Shown here in pieces: positions 33,273-43,960 of a stretch of 64,000 bases of DNA. Origin of the DNA: Persicaria tinctoria (Eukaryota; Streptophyta; Magnoliopsida; Caryophyllales; Polygonaceae); assembly GCA_037127255.1 (NCBI GenBank), contig JBANSL010000012.1:35951115-36015114 (forward strand), read 5' to 3'. Below the pieces are notes generated by a model. It had not been told where the DNA came from and made no database searches. It worked only from the letters and a program-made list of their open reading frames with translations. Made by a program: the position numbers and the translations under genes. Positions within the stretch are counted from its first letter, which is position 1. Every line of letters begins with the position of its first letter.

Positions 33273-33992
33273 TTTATTTTAGGTAAAATTACAGAAAATC
33301 ACCCTTTAAATATGGGTGTTTTTACTTAACCACCCATTAAATTCAAAATTATAGAAAATCACCCTTTAAATGGTATTTATTTACAACTCACCACCCATTC
33401 AACTATTTTCATTACTTTATCATGAAATATATTATATTTTTAATATTTTTAAACTCAAATTTAATTGTAAATATTTTCAAATTTTAATTTTAAGGGCTCA
33501 ATTATATTTTAGGGATCATTTTATTTATTTTTCAAAATAATAATCAATAAAGCCTAGAATTATTATCTTAATTTATGTTTGAAAATGTTTATTAATTTTA
33601 AAAACATTATGTAAATTACTCTTATTTAAAATATAAATAAATAAGAGTAGTTTCCATAATATTTTAAAATTTTATAAACATTTTAAACCATAAATTAAGA
33701 TAATAATTCTAGGTTATATTTGTTATTATTTTTTAAAAATAAATAAAATAATCCATAAAATATGATCGAGTTTTTTTTTTTACAGTAGGCGAAAAATAGG
33801 TGAGCCTTACTAAAGCAAGGCGCCACCATGATCGAGCTCTTAAATTCAAAATATGAATATATTTACAATTAAATTTGAGTTTTAAAAGTATAATATATTT
33901 AATGATAAATTAAAGAAAATAGTTGAATGGGTGGTGAGTTATAAACAAATATCATTTAAATGGTGGTTTTCTGTAATTTTTCCTTTATTTTA
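33273..33992. mobile_element. Mutator-like foldback MITE, 702 bp, with 9-bp target duplication
   Basis: The element is 33282-33983, flanked on both sides by TTTATTTTA (33273-33281 and 33984-33992). A 9-bp duplication is the mark of Mutator-family transposition. The ends are GGTAAAATTACAGAAAATC and, inverted, GGAAAAATTACAGAAAACC. The inverted similarity extends inward for about 300 bases on each side, so the whole element can fold on itself. It has no coding capacity. A 57-bp retroposon has inserted in the right arm. Confidence 0.9.
33762..33836 (-). mobile_element. 57-bp retroposed fragment inside the MITE
   Basis: The insert 33771-33827 is absent from the left arm of the MITE and is flanked by ATGATCGAG on both sides (33762-33770 and 33828-33836). 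It starts with a run of T, the poly(A) of a minus-strand retroposon, followed by a 3' end reading TTTTTCGCCTACTGT before the tail. Target duplication, poly(A) and severe 5' truncation indicate LINE-type insertion. Confidence 0.85.
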
Positions 33993-34701
33993 CTTAAATT
34001 TTTTTGCTCGTGATATTATTAATATTAATACTAATACATATAATAATTAAAATAAAAAAAGGCGCACAATTAATATTAATATTACTTAAAATGTTCATTT
34101 GTAGAGTTTAAGTTTATGGGTATCTGTAATTTCATGTTTAAGGTGTAATTGGTAGTATATTTTTATGTTTTATTTTATGTGTGTGTTTTATCATGTTTCA
34201 AATGTAATGGCTACTATTATTTAATGTTGAAATTTATGTATTTTTATGGTGTAAGTTTATACTGATTTAAGTTAATGTTGTTTATGTGACTTTAAATCTT
34301 TAACATATGTTAAACTTAGCAAAAAAATTGTTTTTCAAAAATATATGCAAAATGGGTGTTATTGTATAGAGAAAAATAAATCCTACTAAAAATTAATTTT
34401 TTTGTTTTTTTAATTTTATTTAACGAATAAATGAGGGGTTTTCCATGTGGCGTGTTCCAATTGGTCAAAATTCGGCTAATAGGAACATGTCAACGCGTCT
34501 GCCCATCTCCAGGAGAAGTCAACAAAACGCATCATTTTGGGCCTAATATGCCCAAAACGGCGCCGTTTCAATTTGGGGAATAAAAAATTACAAAGCGGAT
34601 GAATCCGCTTTTGGGCCTAAAATGGTAAAAATGTTTACCATAAAGGTAGTTAGGCTACTTTAAAAAGGTTTTTAAATTAAGATTATATTGATATAGATTA
34701 T

Positions 34702-34933
34702 TACTCCATCCTTTCCAAGATATATGAGCTTTTGCTTTTCGGCACGCTTTTTAAGGAGCGAAAAAATATATAAAATATTATTTTTTAAATTAATTTTTTT
34801 ATATCATTTGATACTTATTAATATGTTCAAATGATGTAAAAAATTAATTAAAAAATAATATTATATAGAATTTTTCACTCCTTAAAAACTTGTCGAAAAG
34901 CAAAAATCCATGTATTTTGGAACAGAGGAAGTA
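34702..34933. mobile_element. Stowaway-type (Tc1/mariner) MITE
   Basis: The element 34704-34931 is flanked by TA. Its ends are CTCCATCCTTTCCAAGATA and, inverted, CTTCCTCTGTTCCAAAATA, the typical Stowaway termini. Internal inverted similarity continues through GCTTTTCGGCACGC and its partner GTCGAAAAGC. No coding capacity is present. Confidence 0.8.
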
Positions 34934-35041
34934 TTATAGTGAATTTTTTTTCAAAATATTCAAAGAAAAATAAAAATTTACAGAAAAATTTACAACTTGA
35001 AAATATTTACAAAAATATTTAAAATTTGCAGGGAGGTCAGA

Positions 35042-35255
35042 GAAACACGGTTTGAGACCGTGTTTCATTCACAAGATGTAAAATCTGAAAGTTAAAAAAA
35101 AAAAAACGAAAGAAATGCGGTTTAAAACCGCGTTTTATAATTAATTTTGGGTAAAACGCGGTTTCAAACCGCGTTTATTCCCATTTATATTTTTAAATTA
35201 AAAAATATATTAAAAAAAGGAAAAAATGAATGAAACATGGAATCAATCCGTGTTT
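35042..35255. repeat. Four short palindromes built on AAACGCGGTTT
   Basis: Four inverted repeats lie at about 35042-35066 (arms GAAACACGGT), 35113-35137, 35154-35176 (arms AAACGCGGTTT with a one-base centre) and 35232-35255 (imperfect). Spacing is 40-80 bases. They are the only GC-rich elements in an AT-rich stretch. Confidence 0.75.
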
Positions 35256-35343
35256 CATTTGTAAACCATGCCGCCCATGTGCTCTCCCTCTACGCTCCCT
35301 CATCCATGGCGCCCACCTCCTCTCCTCTTGTTCCTCTTCTTTC

Positions 35344-35486
35344 TGTTAGATTTAGGAAATTCCCCCTTGGGGTTTGCCTTTCATTAGATAGAATATATAT
35401 AGAATACAAAGGACTTGGGCCTTGGGCTCCAAGGAAACTAAAGATATATACATAACAATCTAGGATTCTATCTATATTTATTAACA
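35344..35486 (-). repeat. 3' LTR of mini-copia
   Basis: This LTR has 143 bp with TG/CA ends and is nearly identical to 36940-37082. The stop codon of the internal ORF (35481-35483) lies inside it. Confidence 0.95.
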
Positions 35487-36815
35487 GACCCCCGCAGTCG
35501 GAGCGGGGGGAGAACGTACGGTCAGACTGTCCCGAAAGTCAAGAAACAACTGACGTGGCAAACCCTTTGTGAAGATATCAGCGTACTGATAGGCGGAGGT
35601 AACATGAAGGACCCGAATAGCACCAATGGCCACCTTTTCTCGGACAAAGTGGATGTCCATCTCGATGTGCTTGGTCCGTTGATGCTGCACCGGATTGCTG
35701 GCTAAATACATGGCGCTGACATTGTCGGTGTAGACAATAGAGGCACGCGACAAAGGACAATGCAGTTCCAGGAGGAGATTGCGCAAGAAGCAACACTCAG
35801 AAACGGCGTTAGCGACTCCCCGATACTCTGCCTCCGCACTGGAGCGAGACAACATAGGCTGACGTTTGGAAGACCAAGCGATGAGAGAGTCATTGAAGAA
35901 CACACAATACCCGGACGTTGAACGGCGGGTGTCAGGGCACCCACCCCAATCAGCGTCTGTATATGCCACAAGACCTGAAATAGGCGATGCTGTCAACTGC
36001 ATACCAAGATGAAGAGTGCCCTGAAGATACCTCAGAATACGCTTGAGAGCGTTGTAGTGAGGCTCACGTGGGTCGTGCATGAAAAGGCAAATCTGCTGAA
36101 CTGCATAACTGATGTCCGGGCGAGTCAAAGTGAGATACTGTAAGGCTCCAGCAAGACTGCGATACATGGTAGGGTCAGCAACTGGCGGACCTGCAGAAGC
36201 GCTTAGCTTGGAGCTGGTATCCACGGGTGTGACCACTGGTTTACACTCAGACATGTGCGCACGGGCGATGATCTCAGCAGCATACTTCGATTGGGAGAGG
36301 AAGAGTCCGGAGGAAGTGTTGCGAACTGAAATGCCGAGAAAGTAGTGGAGGGGCCCCAAATCTGACATAGCAAACTCAGACGAAAGAGAGGCAATCAGCT
36401 GGCGACGCAGAGCATCAGATGAGGCTGTGAGAACAATGTCATCGACATACAATAACAAGTAGGCCATATCTTGCCCCCGCTGATAGACAAAGAGTGAGGA
36501 ATCACTACGAGAGCTGATGAACCCAATGCAAAGAAGATAAGCAGCAAAGCGCTGGTAGCAAGCGCGCGGTGCCTGCGTTAGGCCGTAGAGGGACTTGCGA
36601 AGACGACACACCTTCTTTGGAGTTCCAGGCTCAACAAAACCAGGCGGCTGAAACATGTAAACCGTCTCATGTAAGTGACCATGGAGGAAGGCATTCTTGA
36701 CATCCAACTGATGTATTGCCCAAGATTTGGAGAGGGCAAGCGTGAGAACTGTACGGATGGTGGTGACGGAAAGGGCCGAATGAAAGGGGGTTTTGGTGGA
36801 GGTTTCGCCGGCCAT
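35481..36815 (-). CDS. Mini-copia ORF: reverse transcriptase plus RNase H, 444 codons, intact
   Basis: The ATG is at 36815 and the TAA at 35481-35483, with no internal stop. The first 16 residues (MAGETSTKTPFHSALS) look like the former gag start. They are fused to RT beginning at TTIRTVLTLAL, so gag, protease, integrase and the RT fingers are deleted. RT motif A (LDVKNAFLHG, Asp 38) and the YVDD box (residues 123-126) are present. The RNase H has VAYTDADWGGCPDTRRS, SSAEAEYRGVANAVSE and VYTDNVSAMYLASN, with its acidic residues kept. The loss of the RT N-terminus makes catalytic activity doubtful. The leader from the PBS to the ATG is about 110 bases. Confidence 0.9.
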   Translation of the reverse strand: MAGETSTKTPFHSALSVTTIRTVLTLALSKSWAIHQLDVKNAFLHGHLHETVYMFQPPGFVEPGTPKKVCRLRKSLYGLTQAPRACYQRFAAYLLCIGFISSRSDSSLFVYQRGQDMAYLLLYVDDIVLTASSDALRRQLIASLSSEFAMSDLGPLHYFLGISVRNTSSGLFLSQSKYAAEIIARAHMSECKPVVTPVDTSSKLSASAGPPVADPTMYRSLAGALQYLTLTRPDISYAVQQICLFMHDPREPHYNALKRILRYLQGTLHLGMQLTASPISGLVAYTDADWGGCPDTRRSTSGYCVFFNDSLIAWSSKRQPMLSRSSAEAEYRGVANAVSECCFLRNLLLELHCPLSRASIVYTDNVSAMYLASNPVQHQRTKHIEMDIHFVREKVAIGAIRVLHVTSAYQYADIFTKGLPRQLFLDFRDSLTVRSPPAPTAGVC

Positions 36816-36939
36816 GGTGGGAGTCGGAGAGGCTGCAGGGGGCGGCGGGCTGGGCAGGGAGGCGGCGGTGGCGGGTGGGAGAGCGGAAGCTAGGGTTAGG
36901 AAAGAAATTATCTTTAAAAGATAATTAGGCTGGATACCA

Positions 36940-37082
36940 TGTTAGGTTTAGGAAATTCCCCCTTGGGGTTTGCCTTTCATTAGATAGAATATATATAGAA
37001 TACAAAGGACTTGGGCCTTGGGCTCCAAGGAAACTAAAGATATGTACATAACAATCTAGGATTCTATCTATATCTATTAACA
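36940..37082 (-). repeat. 5' LTR of mini-copia
   Basis: This LTR has 143 bp and is next to the PBS at its inner edge. The AATATATATAGAATAC stretch may serve as the TATA region. It differs from the other copy at three positions by eye. Confidence 0.95.
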
Positions 37083-37146
37083 CTTTCACCTTCTCCGCTT
37101 CCTCACACATGGCGCCCCCGACTTTCTTCGCCAATGGGAGACCGAG

Positions 37147-37153
37147 GGAGAGA

Positions 37154-37232
<79 letters not shown>
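37147..37232. repeat. (GA)n microsatellite
   Basis: About 85 bases of almost pure GA, with one GGG interruption near 37157. It lies in what looks like leader sequence next to the mini-copia insertion. Confidence 0.98.
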
Positions 37233-37235
<3 letters not shown>

Positions 37236-37339
37236 GGTGTGGAGGCACCGGTGTGGGATTGGTACTGAGAGACCTTGAGTGCCTTTCTTCACCAGATGGT
37301 CGCGTCGAATCGAATATCGGATCAGACTAACGGTAGCAC

Positions 37340-37830
37340 AACCATAGGCGGAGCTAGGGGAGCGAGGAGGAGCATTCGCCCCCTTTAGCCGACGAATTTC
37401 CTATATTTGTTCTACTCGTCGATAGCTTCGTTTTGATATATTATAAGCCTCAATCCAATATCCAAGTAAAAAGTTATGAACGTTTGAAAGTTAAACACAA
37501 ATTAATTATTTCAAATGTCTTTTAATAAATCACAATGCTTTTATATCATCAAAAAGTATTCTAAATTAAGATATTATATAGATATAGATAGTTAGTAAAT
37601 GGGTAGAAAACAAAAGGGGAAAATGTAAATGTATGAAAGAGATGAACAGAAAAAAAAAAGATAAAATTGTGATTAGTTGAAAAATCTTAAACTAACGAGG
37701 TGTTGATACATCATCAAAAGGTATTTTAAATTAAGATATTATATAGATAATCATCCTCGGCTTAGGCCGTTGTAATCCGGCTTCGGCCGCCCCAGTGACG
37801 ATGTGGCTCCGCCACTCCCTAGCTCCGGCG
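37340..37830. mobile_element. Possible hAT-like non-autonomous element
   Basis: The left edge has ATAGGCGGAGCTAGGGG and the right edge, inverted, has GGAGTGGCGGAGCCACATC; the GGCGGAGC core resembles hAT-type plant MITE ends. The interior is AT-rich and carries an internal direct repeat (CATCAAAAAGTATTCTAAATT near 37548 and a close copy near 37715). I could not find a clean target duplication, so the call is tentative. Confidence 0.35.
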
Positions 37831-38613
37831 TCATACCGGTTGTAAATCGAATTGAAGCAGCCTAACCCCGATTTCGTTCGTGGTTTCCAACCCAACCCCC
37901 AAATTGTTTTGGGGCTTTTGTGAATTTGAGTATATTACTTCTAATTTATACTCATCTAGTCTGATTGTGCAAAGCCTCCTCTCGTTCTTCCCTGCGGGTA
38001 GTCTGTTCAAAAGGTTTTCGTTTTCCATTTGATAATCCCGTCGGTTGCCACTCTCCCCTCGGTGGTGGCGTGGTGTTTTTATTCCTGGTCTACCTCCTAT
38101 CAGGCCGGTTTGGTGCGGTCCTCTCCTCCCATTTGGGTTCGTCTCCCCTGGTGGCTTGCTGCTGCCCCGATGGGTCTGCCTTGGTGTGCTACCCGCTCTT
38201 CCGACATCTTCACCCTCTTCGCTTCACCTCTCCTTGCCGACCCGGCTTCTTCGACCATCATTATCCCTCCTCTCCGACCTCTCCCTATCGACCTTGCTTC
38301 TCCGACCACCCCTACTCTCTGGCCGTTGCGGCTTCGGTGGGGTAACTTGGGTTTGATTAAGTTTTCTCCTGATTGGCTGATTCAATTGGTTCTGTGGTTA
38401 ACCTTTGGCTCGTTGGAGGCCCGCTTTTTGGGCCCCCTTAACCCTCGTCTTCGACCTTCGGCCGTCATGGTTTGCCCCTCCTCGATGTTCCTCGCCTCGG
38501 TGGTTTGGTGGCCGACTGGCGTCCTTATCATCGTCGTGTTCCTGTCGCTTGCCCATTTTTCTCCTTGGGCCCGGAGGTGGCCAATGGAGGTTTTAAATGG
38601 GCATAATCTTCTT

Positions 38614-38648
38614 CCTTTGGCCCCAAGACAAGACCTTGGGGCCAAAGG
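38614..38648. repeat. Perfect 14-bp stem hairpin
   Basis: CCTTTGGCCCCAAG at 38614-38627 pairs with CTTGGGGCCAAAGG at 38635-38648 around a 7-base loop. No run of T follows. It sits in a Pro/Ser-rich, open but unconvincing stretch (38029-38658). Confidence 0.9.
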
Positions 38649-38939
38649 AGCCCGATGAATAATATATATACAAAAATCCGAGTGTTATATATTTATACAT
38701 ATAATTTCCTTTATATATATATATATATATAATCCCTTGGACCCTTTTGCATGCATTTATATATTTTTATATATACTCAACCGCCCGAAAGGATTTGGCA
38801 AAATTCCCGAAAGGTTTTGACTAAAATCCCTAAAGGGTTTGGCAAAATTCTGCAAGGGCTTGACTATACTCTTGTATGTGAAATCTTGTTGGCGTTTTGC
38901 AGCTTGCGACTCTGCTTCTGATGTTTCTAGGAGGTCTTC

Positions 38940-39335
38940 TGCTTGGTTGGGGGCATGGAGTTTGGAGTCGGGACTGGCTGGGGTCGTGGTGGTGCGATCA
39001 GGGCGACTCCGTATCCGGGATTGAGTTTCCTTGGAGTTTGTCTGCACTACCCACAGGAGATAGAGTCCTGCTGTACTGCTGGCCCGCGGTGCCACTCTTC
39101 GGTGGTGCTTGACTTTGTTCTCCAGCGGCTTCCTTAACTTTTTGGGAGTTGGTCTTCTTGGACCGTCTGGTTTGAGAGTTTATTTTCTGCTTGTTTCATT
39201 TTGCTTATTATTTTTATTTATGTATTTTTTATATTGTACGTTTGACGGTTTGCCGTCTGTCGACTTTATTGGCCTATCGATAACCTTTTTGATTTTCGAA
39301 TTTTTACCTAATAAAATAAATAAATAAAATAAACA
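38940..39335 (+). mobile_element. Retroposon A (3' part of a retroposed repeat family, poly(A) at right)
   Basis: The stretch containing GTCTGCACTACCCACAGGAG and GTTTGCCGTCTGTCGACTTT ends CGAATTTTTACCTAATAAAA followed by an AAATAAATAAAT tail. It is homologous, in opposite orientation, to 53157-53620. The similar region starts near 38940. Sequence further left (38000-38900) may belong to the same copy but has no partner in this window. I cannot tell whether it is a SINE or a LINE 3' UTR. Confidence 0.65.
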
Positions 39336-42300
39336 AGCCGATACCCGCAACCTTATCATTCGTGACAGCTTGCAAGCAATTTGTTTGCAGAAGAATCCAA
39401 TCCACATAGCCAACTTAATAGGAAATTTATTTTGACAGACGATTGTAAATGCTCAGATTTTCAAATCCTAATTTTTTTGGAAAAAAGAAATTAAAAATGA
39501 ATTTAAATCGAATTAAAAGCTCGTTTAGTGGATTCTGACCGTAATATAAAATTTGACGAACGATTTTCTTCCTTTTACCTCGAAAATTAAAAATAATTAT
39601 CAGATGGCGATATCCTTGTCGATTTTAAAAATCTAATTAATCAAGAGAACGAGAGTCGGAAAAACTATCATTAAAAACTAATTGCGGTATTCGAATTCAC
39701 GTATTCGAGATTTATTACCGGGTATTTGTTAACCAATCCTACACTCAATTATCACCGACTCCCACACTTCACCATACCTATTCAAAGACAATCCCTCTCT
39801 CCGTCATTCTTCATTCACATCACACTCCTCACCATCACTTTCACCAACTCCCTCTCCCTCCATACTTTTGCTGATCAACACACCATCCCATCACCATCAC
39901 GCACCATATTCTCCATCATCCCCTCTCGTCATCACCACCGGATCCAGCATCACAACCATCACCGTATTGCCGAACCACCTCACTCTTCTACTTTCCCCTT
40001 AAATCTCCTTTCCCAAGGACCATCGGCAGCCCTCAACACCTCCTCGGGGTCACCACCAGCATCCGGAGCCGCCCAACGCCACCCAGGAGCCGCCAGCGCC
40101 GCTGACGAGCCACCGAACCATCGTCTCCCCTGTTCGAGCGCGTATAACGTTCTGGTAAGCCGTTCTCCTTCATTTCCGAGCCAAACCACTCTCGAGCCCT
40201 ACCAACATGCTCACCCATGTCCGACGCAGGTCCGACGAGCAATCGCGAGCCTCCGACGATTCCCAAACCTCCGATCGAGAGCTCCGAAGTCGCGAATCCG
40301 CCGGTGAGCTCCCGAGCCTTCTTTTCTTTCTCATTCGATGTGTTGAATCCTTTCGATGTTTGGACTAATTGGGGGTGAGCGAGAGCTGAGTGCGGGGAGT
40401 CATACGAACTCTCGAGAGCTCCGGCAGCTCGAGAGCCAGGTCGAGAGTGCGAGACGAGCGCATCGATCGCGAGGTGAGGCGAGCGCAGGCGAGAGCGCAA
40501 GCAAGCAACGAACAGCGAGCGCGGGTGAGCAGAGGCGAGCAGCGACCAGCGAGTGTCGGTGAGAGGCAGCCAGCGAGCATGAGAGGCGAGCCAGCAGACG
40601 AGGGTGCAGGCTAGCCGGTGGGAGCAGGTCGCGAGCGCGGGCGGGAGTCCTCTTTTGAATTCGGGAGGAAGAAGATGCAGCGTGACTTGTGGGGCCCAGC
40701 TCACTTATATATATATATATATATATTAATTGTGTTTTAATGTTTAATCGGGTTGGGTTGGGTTCGGTTTGGTTCGGTTCGGTTCGGGTTATCCGTTTAT
40801 TATTTAAATAATTAGCGGTATTTAAATTATTACAATATTATTTGAGGAGTTAAACAATAAAATATTAATTTGGGAGATTTATAAAAGGGTGGTTTTATCG
40901 AATATAAATGGGTTGAAATTATTTCATAAAGGATTTAGAAATACTCTATAAAAGTGTTGATAAAATGGTGTTTTAAATATCTATAAAATCATTTGGGATT
41001 TAAATAAAATATTCGGATTTGTCAAATTAAAAAGGGAAGTTGAGAAAATGAATTCCAAGTTAGGAAATGATGTATTAAATAATTAAAAAAAGGTTTTGCT
41101 AACATTTTTAAGAATTGGGATTTCTAACCGTTTGATTCGGATTTGAAACGGTTTTGAAACTAACTTGGGAATAAGACTTATTCGATGACTAACTAGCATG
41201 ATAATATGATCGTTTGACTAACAGTATGATATGTATGACTAATAGCATGACTTGTGATGAATTATTATATGAGATTAAATGTTGGATAATTATGACGATC
41301 TAGTAGGATTTTATATCACACAAATTATGTCTTATGATTTTGATGAACCGTTGAGGTATATGTGGAAATGATGTATATGAACATGCAGAATTGGTTGAAT
41401 GATTTATGGAGAACGATGTGGTCTTGAGGAGCGGATGATGCGATGAAATGACTTTCATAATATGTTACTTGTTTTATTGATTGAGGTGTGCTTGAGTGCT
41501 TAATAGTTGGATGTAGACTTATGTATATTCCATTATGTACTAGGTGATACTCTGTGATTGTGAATATTGTGTGATGGATTGTTCCATTGCCGATCTGCTA
41601 GCTAGGTAAGTACCTCCGAGACTTACTCAGTAACTAGTACCTCCTGCCTGATGTGTCATATAGTATGTAGGTGTTTCATATGCATAAGAGCATGCCGTGT
41701 AGTATCATGCTTAGGAATTGCACTTACAAATGAGCATTCTTATTATGTATGCGTTTGAATACAGAACGGTCGTTATCTGTGAGTCATAGAATCCTTGATA
41801 GGGTCATAGGACAGCCCAGCTCCATCGGGTTCGTCCTGAGTCATTCGGGTCGTTGGAACACCTTTACTATTATTAGCATTTTTATTTTCTTTTCGCAAGA
41901 TCCACGATATGATGATGAGATGTGATATGATGATGAGATACGATATGATGATGAGATTTGAGATGCTATCGAATCGAACTGGCCAGTCTCCACCCTACTT
42001 GGAAGGGGGGTGGTGGTAGAAGAGGGATATACCACTTGGTATTTGTTGTGAGTCTAATTTGCCATGTTTTACAGTAACTTTTATATCGATTTCTGCATAC
42101 ATTGCATGCATTTGGGTTAGAATAATACGGAGGTCTACACAAGTTTTGGTTATATTTCGCAAAAATCGGACGCACTTTGGAGCTTAAAGGAAACTCATGG
42201 AGAGGCTAAGAATGGTGCAGCCGGAGAAAAGGCCATTTTTCACCATTCTTCGTTCAGAATCAAGCTTTGATGTCTTCATGAGATTTGTAGCCCTCGGAAA

Positions 42301-42390
42301 AAGCTTTCCAACGCATGGTCATATGCGTCAATCCGACAAACGAGGACTCGGGAAAGTGCGTTTCAAGAACAGAGCAGAAAGCTGAGAGAA
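39336..42390. other. Non-coding, probably retroelement LTR or leader sequence
   Basis: There is no protein domain here. Features seen are a CACC-rich open stretch (39726-40310) without recognisable homology, a purine-rich GCGAG-repeat stretch (40390-40640), a (TA)n run at about 40703-40726, a GGGTTGGGTT/GGTTCGG run at 40744-40790, AT-rich DNA to 41700, and a GATGATGAGAT repeat near 41900-41965. The texture is that of long gypsy LTRs, but I found no paired copy and no clean ends. Confidence 0.35.
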
Positions 42391-42394
42391 CTTT

Positions 42395-42880
42395 ACTCGA
42401 TCTCGAGTACACTTACTCGATCTCGACAAAGGCTGTCCGAGCACACCTGGTCGAGCAGAGCTGACCGAGGACACTGAGTCAGAGACAACCCGATCCCGGA
42501 ACCCTACTCGATCTCAAGGAGGCCTTGTCGAGATCGACTACACCTCAGTGCCAAGTCCGGAGTCGACGAATTGTGACAAGTCGAGAAGCCGAAGACGGAG
42601 ACGCCGAGCCAACCCTACTCGATCTCGAGGAGGCCTTGTCGAGATCGAGGACCACCCAGCGCCCAGTCCGAAGCCATGCCGAGGAGGAGTCCTCGACATC
42701 ACCAGCGAGCCATCCTTGACCACACCCAACTCGATCTCGAGGAGAGTTAGTCGAGATCGATGAGCCAAGGAGCACCAGTCCGAGCCTTGTCGAGCAGAGC
42801 TACCCGAGCCAGCCAACCCAAGTCGACACCAGTCCTACTCGAGATCGACTAGCCCTGGTCGAGATCGACGAGCGCCGTGT
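42395..42880. repeat. Tandem array of TCGATCTCGAG / TCGAGATCGA palindromic units
   Basis: Units of the form CTCGATCTCGAGGAGGC followed by TTGTCGAGATCGA recur with a period of about 110 bases (near 42507, 42617, 42729 and 42838), with extra single copies near 42397 and 42415. The linkers share CC(C)AGT-CCGA-GCC wording. The array is much more GC-rich than its surroundings. Confidence 0.85.
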
Positions 42881-43129
42881 CCGAAGCCGCGTTACGCGGT
42901 TTGCTGTCCGACGCGGTTTGGCTTTCCTTGGGGCTGAAGGAGTCCGAGATATCCGATATCTATCAACATCTATCCACACCTATCAACACATGGAAGATTT
43001 TGCTCTTTAGATAGAATTTACCTTTTTTGATTTAATTCCTAAATTACTTTTATTTATCTTTTAAGCCTTTAGATATAGTTTTAGATATAGATAGATATTT
43101 CTATCCTTGAATAACAAGGTTTAGAAACC

Positions 43130-43960
43130 TATAAATAAAGCCCATGGGGCTGGTTTTTCAATCATTCAATTTCAGAAGTAGAGAAGTAGTTCACAGAGAC
43201 AGTTTAGGAGTTCGAAGGTTTTAGGGTTTTGGCGTTCAACGAGAGTTGGATCGCCGGGATTGTAAAGTCTTTGAATTTAGTTTAATGCAAGTTATTTCCT
43301 TTCAATCAATGTCTGAGGTTGCGATGGAGCGCGAGTAGTCCACCCACTTATAGGGTTGGGGCGAGCCCGACGATAGCCCTGCATGTTTGAGGTAAAGATC
43401 CGACTTTTATCATGTTTTGAGCATCTACTACTTGTTTATGTGTTTATTACCCATCTAATGGAGATCCATGCTAACAACTTGGATTGTAAACATAAAATTG
43501 GTAGAGACAATTAGGGTTTCTTGCAGGAAGTCCTTTTCATACAGTTTAGTTCGAAATCCCCAAGCAATTGTTTTTATTTTATTTCGTTTTATTCTCTGTC
43601 TCCTCGATATCGAATAGCACTCATCGATATCGAGTTACTGATTCTCGATCAAGGTCGATGTAGCTTCTGTGTGCAGGTGCTCGACAAAATTCAACTCGAC
43701 GTCGACGAAGCCCACTCGATCTCGAGTAAGCCCTAGTCGAGATCGACGAGAACCTGTGATTGCTGTTGCGCTCTGCTCGACTGTCCGATCTTCTGTCGAG
43801 TTGCTGTACTCGAGATCTAGGACACCTGTGGTCGACTTCCGTGAGATTTCTCCGCTGCCTAGGATCCGCTGACACGCTTCCTCGTGGATTGATCCTGACT
43901 TCCCGCTGGTACATCAGGAGGAGGTCTTGTAATCATTTGCAAGGGACGGAATCTGGTTTG
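43130..43960 (+). promoter_or_regulatory. Probable LTR promoter and leader downstream of the palindrome array
   Basis: TATAAATA at 43130-43137 is followed within 30-60 bases by TCAATCATTCAATTTC and GTTCACAGAGACAG, typical of the R/U5 start of a plant LTR. The leader continues to another TCGATATCGAG/TCGATCTCGAG cluster at 43600-43760. No gag or pol follows before 45055, so this may be a solo or truncated LTR. The next 1.1 kb (43960-45054) holds no gene I can support. Confidence 0.4.

Larger units (their letters stand above)
35339..37087 (-). mobile_element. Mini-copia: complete short Ty1/copia element, 1,739 bp, CTTTC target duplication
   Basis: The two 143-bp LTRs at 35344-35486 and 36940-37082 start TGTTAG and end TTAACA. 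I count three differences between them. CTTTC flanks both sides (35339-35343 and 37083-37087). In minus orientation a PBS-like TGGTATCCAGCC follows the 5' LTR (at 36928-36939) and a GCGGGGGTC polypurine tract precedes the 3' LTR (near 35487-35495). The interior encodes only RT and RNase H. It inserted into a pyrimidine-rich stretch that continues on both sides. Confidence 0.95.

Noticed and set aside
37340..37830. A firm hAT transposon call
   Set aside because: The GGCGGAGC ends are suggestive, but I could not find an 8-bp target duplication, so it is kept only as tentative.
38029..38658. A 209-codon open frame next to the hairpin
   Set aside because: It is Trp/Pro/Leu/Ser-rich with no domain, and several other frames are equally open. 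This is a composition effect of GC-rich, CT-rich DNA.
39726..40307. A 190-codon open frame, rich in Ser, Pro, His and Thr
   Set aside because: It has biased, low-complexity composition, no recognisable domain, and GC-rich overlapping frames on both strands. It looks like leader or LTR sequence.
42395..43760. A CRISPR array or bacterial-type repeats
   Set aside because: The units are palindromic, not separated by unique spacers of constant length, and sit in plant repetitive DNA.
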